Assembly (NCBI GenBank): GCA_041905405.1
Contig: JAYRLC010000010.1
Coordinates: 1-64,000 of the forward strand
From: RAM1 sp041905405
GTDB lineage: Bacteria > Pseudomonadota > Gammaproteobacteria > Burkholderiales > Burkholderiaceae_C
Reading direction: 5' to 3'
DNA length: 64,000 nt
Part shown: positions 8,693 through 15,368 of the stretch, in pieces
Layout: every line of letters starts with the position of its first letter
Numbering within the stretch: the first letter of the stretch is position 1
Position numbers and translations under genes: made by a program
The notes under the pieces: generated by a model
What the model was told of the DNA's origin: nothing
Seen by the model: only the letters and a program-made list of their open reading frames with translations
Database searches by the model: none

Positions 8693-9751
8693 TCAGGTCT
8701 TGAACTTCTCTTTGGCGCGCCGCGCGAACTCGTTGGTGTAGGTCCGGCCCAGCGAAATCCGGTCGACCCTGATCGCGGGGTCGAAGGCCGCCAGCGCCCG
8801 CAGCGCCGTCCGGGCCCCCTCCTCGGGCAACACGCCGTCCACGGCGAATGCTTCGCGTACTTTGTTGAACGACGCCAGGTACAGCGCCCGGTCACCCAGC
8901 AGGTGCGACTCGGGAATGGTCTTGATGATGTCGCTGGGGCCCGCGGTCTGCAGCCACTTCAGGCCGTGGACGATGGCGTTGGCCAACGCCTGGCAGGTGT
9001 TGGGGTTCTTCTGCACGAACTCCAGCGGTGCGTACAGGCAACTGGCCGGCATGGGGCCGCCGAAAATATCGGCTGTGCCCTTGAGCGTGCGCGTGTCGCC
9101 GATGATGCGCACGTCGCCCTTTTGCTCGAGCATGGTCATGACGGGATCGGTGTTGCTCATGGCATCGACCTGGCCCGAGCGAAGCGCCGTCAGCGCACTG
9201 GCCGACGTGCCCACACCCACATAGGTCACGTCACTGGCCTTCAGGCCCGCGCGCGACAGCACGATGTTGGCGACGAGATTGGTGGACGACCCCGGCGCCG
9301 AAACTCCGATCTTGCGGCCCTTGAGGTCGGCCGGTGACTTGTAGTGGGGAACCGTCCTGGTCGACACGCCGACCGCGATCTGCGGCGCGCGGCCCTGCAG
9401 CACGAAGGCCTGGAACATCTGGCCGCGGCTTTGCAGGCTGATCGTGTGCTCGTAGGCGCCACTCACCACGTCGGCCGCGCCGCCCACCGCAGCCTGCAGT
9501 GCCGGCGTACCACCGGTGAAATCGGTGATCTGCACGTCCAGGCCTTCGGACTGGAAATAGCCGAGCTGCTCGGCAATGGTCAACGGCATGTAATAGAACG
9601 TGCCCTTGCCGCCCACGGCGATGGTGAGCCTGGTCTTCTCGGGTTTGGGTTGCGCGCGCAGTGACGGGACGGCGACCGAGGCTGCGGCGAACACACCCAG
9701 GGCCGTGAACGTTCGTCGGGACAGCAGAGTTGTTCTGATTATGGTTTTCAC
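8693..9751 (-). CDS. ABC transporter substrate-binding protein (NMT1/SsuA-like), orphan
   Basis: About 352 residues from GTG 9751, which has AGAGAGG eight bases upstream; an earlier in-frame GTG at 9775 lacks such a site. The leader contains LLSRRTFTALG, a likely Tat-type signal. The mature part has IAVGGKGTFYYMPLTIAEQLGYF, then GGTPALQAAVGGAADVVSGAYEH, the pattern of NMT1/THI5 and nitrate/sulfonate/taurine binding proteins. No permease or ATPase gene is adjacent, so either the partners are elsewhere or the protein serves another role. The ligand is unknown. Confidence 0.85.
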   Translation of the reverse strand: MKTIIRTTLLSRRTFTALGVFAAASVAVPSLRAQPKPEKTRLTIAVGGKGTFYYMPLTIAEQLGYFQSEGLDVQITDFTGGTPALQAAVGGAADVVSGAYEHTISLQSRGQMFQAFVLQGRAPQIAVGVSTRTVPHYKSPADLKGRKIGVSAPGSSTNLVANIVLSRAGLKASDVTYVGVGTSASALTALRSGQVDAMSNTDPVMTMLEQKGDVRIIGDTRTLKGTADIFGGPMPASCLYAPLEFVQKNPNTCQALANAIVHGLKWLQTAGPSDIIKTIPESHLLGDRALYLASFNKVREAFAVDGVLPEEGARTALRALAAFDPAIRVDRISLGRTYTNEFARRAKEKFKT

Positions 9752-9811
9752 GGGACGAGCCTCTCTTTTTCGCACTGACTGCGAGCTTACGCACGCGACC
9801 CCGCGCCCGCA

Positions 9812-9826
9812 TCGGGAACATCCCGA
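9812..9826. promoter_or_regulatory. Inverted repeat upstream of the binding-protein gene
   Basis: TCGGGA-ACA-TCCCGA is a perfect 6-bp inverted repeat, 60 bp upstream of the GTG of the binding-protein gene. It could be an operator. On the plus strand it is followed by GCGGGTTTTT, so a weak terminator structure is the alternative, although no plus-strand gene ends nearby. Confidence 0.3.
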
Positions 9827-9874
9827 GCGGGTTTTTACGTAACGGGGAAGCAGCGGAAAAGCGCGAAGCAGGCG

Positions 9875-10288
9875 TCAGCGGTAGCCGACGAAGAGGATGC
9901 CGATGTTGACCAGCAGTGCCAGCGTCCACACGACCGAGCGCACGGTCGCCAGGTCGGCGACGTACATCACGATGTAGATCACACGCAACACGATGTAAAC
10001 GAACGCCAGGATATCGAGCCGCGTCTGTGCCGCGCCAAGCTGGTGGGCGATGATCACCGCCGCCATGAAGAACGGCAGCGCCTCGAAGCTGTTGGCCTGC
10101 GCCGCGTTGGCGCGGGCGCGCCAGTCTTTCTGCTGCGACATCCACGCGCGCGGGTTGTGGTTGTCGAAGCCGCCTTCGCGCCGGGGCGTCGTGAACTTGC
10201 CCGACTTGGCAAGCCAGGCACAGCAAAACGGCAGCAGGGCCGCAAACAGCAGGCACCAGTAGGCGATGGTGAACTTCGCGTAACCCAT
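9875..10288 (-). CDS. MAPEG-family membrane protein
   Basis: 137 residues from ATG 10288, chosen because AAGGAG lies seven bases upstream; the longer open frame to 10387 overlaps recR. Four membrane helices are visible (about 5-25, 60-80, 85-105, 110-130). The short stretch RANAAQANSFEALPFFMAAV is the core motif of the MAPEG fold (membrane-associated eicosanoid and glutathione metabolism). Bacterial members are mostly of unknown function; some have glutathione transferase activity. It follows recR by 25 bases and may be read with it. Confidence 0.88.
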   Translation of the reverse strand: MGYAKFTIAYWCLLFAALLPFCCAWLAKSGKFTTPRREGGFDNHNPRAWMSQQKDWRARANAAQANSFEALPFFMAAVIIAHQLGAAQTRLDILAFVYIVLRVIYIVMYVADLATVRSVVWTLALLVNIGILFVGYR

Positions 10289-10313
10289 GGGCTTCTCCTT
10301 TTTATCTTGACGT

Positions 10314-10904
10314 TCAGCGCCTGTCCACCAGCGCGTGGGCGATCGTGCCCAGGTCGACGTATTCCAGTTCACTGCCGGCCGGCACACCCCGCGCCAGACG
10401 CGTGACCTGCAGGCCGCGGGCCTTCAGCGCCTCGCCGATCACGTGCGCGGTGGCCTCGCCCTCGGCGGTGAAGTTGGTGGCCAGGATCACTTCGTGAACC
10501 TCGCCGGCCGTGGCCCGGTCGAAAAGCTTTTGCAGCCCGATGTCACGCGGACCGATGCCGTCCAGCGGGCTCAACTTGCCCATGAGCACGAAATACAGGC
10601 CGCGGTAGGCGCTGGTGCGCTCCACCGCCGACTGGTCGGCCGGTGTCTCCACCACGCACAGCTTGCTGCGGTCGCGCTGCGGGTCCAGGCAGGTGGCGCA
10701 GAGCTCGCCCTCGGTGAAGGTGTGGCACTGGCTGCAGTGGCGCACGCTGACAGCCGCCTGGTGCAGCGCCTGCGACAGCATCTGCGCGCCCTCGCGGTCA
10801 TGCTGCAGCAGGTGAAATGCCATGCGCGAAGCCGACTTGACGCCCACGCCGGGCAGGCGGCGAAGGGCCTGGACCAGCGCCTCCAGCGAGTTCGAGTCAG
10901 CCAC
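10314..10904 (-). CDS. recR: Recombination protein RecR
   Basis: 196 residues (usual length about 200). RecR acts with RecF/RecO to load RecA on gapped DNA. Helix-hairpin-helix ALRRLPGVGVKSASRMAFHLL is at the N-terminus. A four-cysteine zinc finger follows (CSQCHTFTEGELCATC), then a Toprim domain starting LCVVETPADQSAVE. The start is GTG at 10904 (MADSNSLEAL). It is last in the conserved dnaX-ybaB-recR order, 12 bases after ybaB. Confidence 0.96.
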   Translation of the reverse strand: MADSNSLEALVQALRRLPGVGVKSASRMAFHLLQHDREGAQMLSQALHQAAVSVRHCSQCHTFTEGELCATCLDPQRDRSKLCVVETPADQSAVERTSAYRGLYFVLMGKLSPLDGIGPRDIGLQKLFDRATAGEVHEVILATNFTAEGEATAHVIGEALKARGLQVTRLARGVPAGSELEYVDLGTIAHALVDRR

Positions 10905-10916
10905 GAATGCGTGACT

Positions 10917-11249
10917 TTAGAAGGGGAACTTCATGCCCGGGGGGAGGCCCGGCATGCCGGCGGTGAGCTTGCCCATCTTTTCCTGGCTGGTCTCTTCGGC
11001 CTTGCGCACGGCGGCGTTGAAGGCAGCGGCCACCAGGTCTTCCAGCATGTCCTTGTCGTCGGCCAGCAGGCTGGGGTCGATGGTCACGCGCTTGACGTCG
11101 TGCTTGCAGGTCATCAGCACCTTGACCAGGCCCGCGCCGGACTCGCCGGTCACTTCGATATTGGCCAGCTCGTCCTGGGCTTTCTTGAGGTTGTCCTGCA
11201 TCGCCTGGGCCTGCTTCATGAGGCCTGCGAGCTGTCCTTTGTTGAACAT
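10917..11249 (-). CDS. ybaB: YbaB/EbfC nucleoid-associated protein
   Basis: 110 residues, the family length. It begins MFNKGQLAGLMKQAQAMQDNLKKAQ, a helical segment used for dimerisation, and has the conserved VKRVTIDPSLLADDKDMLEDLVAAAFN. Family members bind DNA and affect nucleoid organisation. It lies between dnaX and recR, the standard arrangement. Confidence 0.95.
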   Translation of the reverse strand: MFNKGQLAGLMKQAQAMQDNLKKAQDELANIEVTGESGAGLVKVLMTCKHDVKRVTIDPSLLADDKDMLEDLVAAAFNAAVRKAEETSQEKMGKLTAGMPGLPPGMKFPF

Positions 11250-11270
11250 GGTGTGTCCTGGTTGCGGTTG

Positions 11271-13163
11271 TCAGTTGTTCGGGGTGGCCGGCATGGCCAC
11301 GGGCTTGATGCTGCCGGGCACGATTTTCGCGCCAAAGTCGCGCATCATCTCCTGAACGAAGGGGTCGTTCAGGATGATGGCCTCGGCCGCGCGCTGCCGC
11401 TCGGCGGCGGCAGCGGCGTTGCGTCGCGCGGGGCTGTCGGTCACGGCGCCAATCTCCACGGCCAGCTTCACGGCATGGCCCGCCGAGGCCAGGGCGTTCT
11501 GCAGCCGCTCGCGGCTGGCCGGCTGGTTCAGTGATTCACGCTCCACACGCAGAATCCAGTGGCCCTCGTCGCGCGCCACCAGCTGGGACTGCAGGGCCAG
11601 TTCACGCACCAGCGCCGTGATGGCTTCGGACTCGACCAGGCCGCGCACGGTGGCGTGCCAGAAATCACCTTCCGGCGTGGGCACCAGCGGCGCGGACGCG
11701 CGAACACCGGCCTCTTCACGCGGCTCGGGCTGCACCCGCACCGGCACGCCCACCACCGGGCTGCCGGGCTGGCCGGCCTGGGCGGCCACCCGCTGCACGG
11801 GCGGGCGCGGCACGGCGGGCTCCACCACGGGCAGCACCTGCCCGGGCGGCGCCCCCACGGCCGGCACGGCCAGACGCGCGGGCGCGGGGGCCTGCAGGGG
11901 GGCGACCGGGGATCGGGTTGGCGGTGCCAGAGGCACAGCGGGCGCGGCCTGCGGCGCAGCCTGTGGCGAGGGCGCCGAAGTCACGGCAGGCGCGGCCGGC
12001 CGTACGGCCGGGGCCGCCTCACTCAGAGTTTTTTTTTCAGCCGGGGCGCGAAACGCGCCGGGTTTGAAGGCCAGCAGCCGCAGCAGCACCATGGTCAGCG
12101 CCGCGTACTCGTCGGGCGCCAGACCCAGCTCGGCGCGGCCGTGCAGGCACAGGCTGTACAGCAGTTGCGTCTCATCTGCCGGCAGGGCCGCGGCCAGCCG
12201 GGCCAGCTCGGCCGATTCGGGATCGCTGTCGTCGGCCAAAGACCCTGCAGAGGGCACAGCCTGCAGCACGGCCATGCGCTGCAGCACGGCGGTCATTTCC
12301 TCGAGCGTCGACGCGGCGCTCAGGCCATTCACGCGCAGCGCCTCGGACGTTTCCACCACCGCCCGGCCATCACCCTCGGCCAGCGCGCCGATCAGCCGGA
12401 ACACATGGCTGCGGTCCACGCTGCCCAGCATCTGGCGCACGGTGGCTTCCTGCAACTGGCCGCTGCCAAACGCAATGGCCTGGTCGGTCAGGCTCAGCGC
12501 GTCGCGCATGGAGCCACGCGCCGCGCGCGACAGCAGCCGCAGCGCCGCCGTGTCGGCCGGCACGCTTTCGGCCTGCAGCACGCGGACCAGATGCTCGTGC
12601 ACGGTCTCGGGCGCCATGGGCCGCAGGTTGAACTGCAGGCAGCGCGACAGCACGGTGACCGGCACCTTCTGCGGGTCGGTCGTGGCCAATACGAATTTCA
12701 GGTACTCGGGCGGCTCTTCCAGCGTCTTGAGCATCGCGTTGAACGCGGTGTTCGTGAGCATGTGCACTTCGTCGATCATGAAGACCTTGAAGCGGCCCTG
12801 CACCGGCTTGTAGACGGCCTGCTCCAGCAGGCCCTGCACCTCGTCCACCCCGCGGTTGGACGCGGCGTCCAGCTCGGTGTAGTCCACGAAGCGGCCGGAA
12901 TCGATGTCGGTGCAGGCCTGGCACACGCCGCACGGCGTGGCGGTGATGCCGCCCTGTCCGTCGGCGCCCTGGCAGTTCAGCGACTTGGCCAGGATGCGCG
13001 ACACCGTCGTCTTGCCCACGCCGCGCGTGCCGGTGAACAGGTACGCATGGTGCAGCCGCTGCTGCGTCAGCGCATTGGTCAGCGCCTGCACCACGTGCTC
13101 CTGGCCCACCATTTCCACGAAGGTCTTGGGACGGTACTTGCGGGCGAGCACGAGATAGGACAT
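11271..13163 (-). CDS. dnaX: DNA polymerase III subunit tau (and probably gamma)
   Basis: 630 residues from ATG 13163 (MSYLVLARKYRPKTF, the canonical N-terminus; a longer frame starts at 13202). It is the clamp-loader ATPase of the replisome. Visible parts are Walker A GTRGVGKT, zinc-binding CGVCQAC with an earlier Cys, Walker B IDEVHML, and sensor LSRCLQFNLRP. A long Pro/Ala linker starts at about residue 365, then comes the tau-specific C-terminal domain. At codons 376-378 the gene has GAA AAA AAA, giving nine consecutive A residues. Both alternative frames stop within five codons, so a truncated gamma of about 380 residues is likely (see 11992-12038). Confidence 0.96.
   Translation of the reverse strand: MSYLVLARKYRPKTFVEMVGQEHVVQALTNALTQQRLHHAYLFTGTRGVGKTTVSRILAKSLNCQGADGQGGITATPCGVCQACTDIDSGRFVDYTELDAASNRGVDEVQGLLEQAVYKPVQGRFKVFMIDEVHMLTNTAFNAMLKTLEEPPEYLKFVLATTDPQKVPVTVLSRCLQFNLRPMAPETVHEHLVRVLQAESVPADTAALRLLSRAARGSMRDALSLTDQAIAFGSGQLQEATVRQMLGSVDRSHVFRLIGALAEGDGRAVVETSEALRVNGLSAASTLEEMTAVLQRMAVLQAVPSAGSLADDSDPESAELARLAAALPADETQLLYSLCLHGRAELGLAPDEYAALTMVLLRLLAFKPGAFRAPAEKKTLSEAAPAVRPAAPAVTSAPSPQAAPQAAPAVPLAPPTRSPVAPLQAPAPARLAVPAVGAPPGQVLPVVEPAVPRPPVQRVAAQAGQPGSPVVGVPVRVQPEPREEAGVRASAPLVPTPEGDFWHATVRGLVESEAITALVRELALQSQLVARDEGHWILRVERESLNQPASRERLQNALASAGHAVKLAVEIGAVTDSPARRNAAAAAERQRAAEAIILNDPFVQEMMRDFGAKIVPGSIKPVAMPATPNN
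11992..12038 (-). promoter_or_regulatory. Slippery A9 run with downstream hairpin in dnaX
   Basis: On the coding strand G followed by nine A (12038-12029) is read GAA AAA AAA A. Adding one A (or a -1 ribosomal shift) leads to TGA at 12021-12019; losing one A (+1) leads to TGA at 12025-12023. The products would be about 381 and 379 residues. A strong hairpin (inverted repeat CGGCCG-TA-CGGCCG, 12010-11997, extendable with a bulge from 12017 to 11992) lies about 12-19 bases downstream. Known dnaX genes use such runs, by ribosomal frameshifting in E. coli and by transcriptional slippage in Thermus, to make gamma. Confidence 0.75.
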
Positions 13164-13170
13164 TCGCTCG

Positions 13171-13176
13171 ATTCTA
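13171..13176 (-). promoter_or_regulatory. -10 element TAGAAT directly ahead of dnaX
   Basis: TAGAAT on the minus strand ends seven bases before the dnaX ATG, which would place the transcription start at or next to the start codon. The seven bases CGAGCGA contain no Shine-Dalgarno motif. No clear -35 is visible. Confidence 0.4.
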
Positions 13177-13213
13177 GATGGCCCGGCGCGGCCAACGGAC
13201 ACCCGCCGTCGCC

Positions 13214-13219
13214 TACAAT
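13214..13219 (+). promoter_or_regulatory. -10 element TACAAT for the 4.5S RNA gene
   Basis: TACAAT lies 8 bases before the expected 5' end of the SRP RNA. The -35 region is weak. The region is divergent from dnaX. Confidence 0.5.
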
Positions 13220-13227
13220 CGCGTCTG

Positions 13228-13318
13228 ACGGGCCTCCCCGCATGGTGAAGCGGCCAACCGGGTCAGGTGGGGAACCAAGCAGCCCTAACTGTGGAGCCAG
13301 TGCCGGGGGTAAGGCTCG
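13228..13318 (+). ncRNA. ffs: Small signal recognition particle RNA (4.5S RNA)
   Basis: The apical domain is diagnostic: GGGTCAGGTGGGGAACCAAG followed by CAGCC matches the GGTCAGG, GGAA tetraloop and AGCAGCC pattern bound by Ffh. The 5' arm GGGCCTCCCCGCA pairs with the 3' arm TGCCGGGGGTAAGGCTC to make the long stem, and CATGGTGAAGCGGCCAACC sits in the middle. Length is about 90 nt, normal for bacteria without an Alu domain. The RNA with Ffh targets nascent membrane proteins to the membrane. It is in the usual place, divergent from dnaX. The ends are judged from pairing and may be off by a few bases. Confidence 0.9.
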
Positions 13319-13462
13319 TCAACTTCCCTTCTTCCCCCTCTTCCCATTGCTCGCGATATCCCTCGATATCCCGCGCTTTCCCCCGTCTTTTCCGACTTTC
13401 GTCCACGTGCCAAAAGCGCGGCGTCGCAGTACCATGACCTCACAACACTGGAGGTGCCTGCC

Positions 13463-14053
13463 ATGTCGTACGGTGTCCTGTCCCCAAGCCCGCGCCGCGC
13501 GCGGATCACGCCCCTGAAGGCCGCCCTGGCCGTGTTTGTGCCCCTGGCCTGTGGCCTGGCGGCGGCCCAGTCCGGCACGGCGCCCAGCACCCAGGTCAGA
13601 CCCCAGTTCCAGCTCACGCCTTCGGTTTCGCCGGTGTACGACCCGATGTCCGGCCGCGAAGTGCCGCGCGCCGGCCTGACCGGCTGGGCCACAAGCTCCC
13701 CCCGTTCGGCCATCGGCCTGAGTTTTGACGTGTCCAGCCCGACCGGCACGGGCCTGATGCCGTCGCTGCGCCAGCCCCTTCCCACCAGCATGGACATGAG
13801 CCTGCGCTGGCGCACCCAGTTCAGCCGCAGCTCGCGGCTGGACCTGGCCGCCTGGCGGCGCAGCGGCGCACCGGCCGACCCGCTGGGCCTGGCCGGCGAC
13901 CCCGTGTACGGCACCAATGTGGAAATGCAGTTCGACGCCCTGTCCACGTTCGGCTTCCGGCCCCAGCAAAGCGCCGTGGGCCTGCAGATCAACACCGGTG
14001 GCGCCGCGCTCAAGGGTAACCAGTCGATGCTGTATTACCGCGCCCGGTTCTGA
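13463..14053 (+). CDS. Unknown secreted or outer-membrane protein
   Basis: 196 residues from ATG 13463, preceded by GGAGG nine bases upstream. A signal peptide is clear: basic start, hydrophobic core ALAVFVPLACGLAAA, likely cleavage after AAAQS. The mature part has no domain I recognise. It is rich in Ser, Pro and Arg, and its second half alternates polar and hydrophobic residues (MDMSLRWRTQFSRSSRLDLAA and GLQINTGGAALKGNQSMLYYRARF), ending in an aromatic residue followed by Arg-Phe. This resembles a few beta-strands of a small outer-membrane protein, but that is inference. A tandem 10-mer (CGATATCCCT, CGATATCCCG at 13354-13373) lies upstream. Confidence 0.65.
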   Translation: MSYGVLSPSPRRARITPLKAALAVFVPLACGLAAAQSGTAPSTQVRPQFQLTPSVSPVYDPMSGREVPRAGLTGWATSSPRSAIGLSFDVSSPTGTGLMPSLRQPLPTSMDMSLRWRTQFSRSSRLDLAAWRRSGAPADPLGLAGDPVYGTNVEMQFDALSTFGFRPQQSAVGLQINTGGAALKGNQSMLYYRARF

Positions 14054-14084
14054 CCCGCGCCCTTCTGCTTTCTCCTGACGGCCC

Positions 14085-15368
14085 CTAGCCTGGCGTTTGA
14101 ACCCGCATCGCCGGATCGCCACGTAGCCAGGCGGCAACGCCCTGGCCGGCCGCGCGACCGCTGGCCAGGCATGCCGTCAGCAGGTAGCCGCCCGTGGGAG
14201 CCTCCCAGTCCAGCATCTCACCGGCGCAGAACACGCCGGGCAGCGCCTGCAGCATCAGGCCCGTGTCCATGGCTTCAAACGGCACGCCACCCGCGGTGCT
14301 GATCGCCTCGTCCACCGGCCGGGGGGCCGACAGCCTGAGTGGGGCCGCCTTGATCGCCGCCGCCAGGCGCTGCGGGTCGTTGAACGCGGGTTTGTCCAGC
14401 ACCTCGTGCAGCAGCGCCGATTTGATGCCGTCCAGGCCCAGCCGGCTTTTGAGGTGGCTGGACAGCGAGCGGGAGCCCCGCGGGCGCGTCACCTCCGCCA
14501 GCACCTGGTCGGCGCTGCGCGCGGGCAGCAGGTCCACATGCAGCACCGCCTGCCCTGACGCGGCGATTTCGTCGCGCAGCAGCGCCGACGCGGCATAGAC
14601 CAGGCTGCCTTCGACCCCCGTGGCGGTGGCCACGAATTCGCCCTTGCGTTCAAAGCTGCCGCCGCGGCTGTCCGCGCAGCGGATCGCCACGCTCTTGAAC
14701 GGCTGACCCGCAAAGCGCTCTGCGAAGTACGGCGTCCAGCCGCCCGCCAAATCGAAGCCGCAGTTCGCCGGCTGTAGCGGCGCCACCGCCACGCCGCGCT
14801 GCGCCAGCAGCGGCACCCAGGCGCCGTCGGAGCCCAGCCGGGCCCAGCTGGCGCCGCCCAGGGCCAGCACCACGGCGCGGGCGGTGTGCGTCACCTCACC
14901 CTGCGGCGTGGCGAACCGCAGGGCGGTCGCCGTGCCTTCGCGCCCGTGCGCATCCGCAGCCCAGCCCGTCCAGCGGTGGCGCATGTGAAAGCGCACACCG
15001 GCTTCCCGCAGGCGGTGCAGCCAGGCGCGCAGCAGCGGCGCGGCCTTCATGTCGGTGGGAAACACCCGGCCCGACGTGCCCACGAAGGTCTCTATGCCCA
15101 AACCCTGCGCCCAGCCGCGCAGCGCATCGGGGCCGAAGCCGGCCAGCAGACGCCCCACGTCGGCCTGCCGCGGCCCGTAGCGCCCCACGAACTGCGGCAT
15201 CGGCTCCGAATGGGTCAGGTTCAGCCCGCCCTTGCCCGCCAGCAGGAATTTGCGCCCCGCCGAGGGCATGGCATCCATCACGTCCACCGACACGCCGGCC
15301 TGCGCCAGCATGTCGGCCGCCATCAGGCCTGCCGGCCCGGCGCCCACCACGATCACTTTGTCTGTCAT
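14085..15368 (-). CDS. FAD-dependent flavoprotein of the HI0933/TIGR03862 type
   Basis: 427 residues from ATG 15368, which overlaps the stop of the upstream helicase gene in ATGA; the longer open frame is helicase shadow. The N-terminal dinucleotide-binding motif VIVVGAGPAGLMAADMLA is followed by AGRKFLLAGKGGLNLTHSE, characteristic of the HI0933-like/BaiN family. A C-terminal FAD motif (GVFCAGEMLDWEAPTGGYLL) is present. The reaction is not established for most members, and the link to the helicase-nuclease genes is only positional. Confidence 0.88.
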   Translation of the reverse strand: MTDKVIVVGAGPAGLMAADMLAQAGVSVDVMDAMPSAGRKFLLAGKGGLNLTHSEPMPQFVGRYGPRQADVGRLLAGFGPDALRGWAQGLGIETFVGTSGRVFPTDMKAAPLLRAWLHRLREAGVRFHMRHRWTGWAADAHGREGTATALRFATPQGEVTHTARAVVLALGGASWARLGSDGAWVPLLAQRGVAVAPLQPANCGFDLAGGWTPYFAERFAGQPFKSVAIRCADSRGGSFERKGEFVATATGVEGSLVYAASALLRDEIAASGQAVLHVDLLPARSADQVLAEVTRPRGSRSLSSHLKSRLGLDGIKSALLHEVLDKPAFNDPQRLAAAIKAAPLRLSAPRPVDEAISTAGGVPFEAMDTGLMLQALPGVFCAGEMLDWEAPTGGYLLTACLASGRAAGQGVAAWLRGDPAMRVQTPG

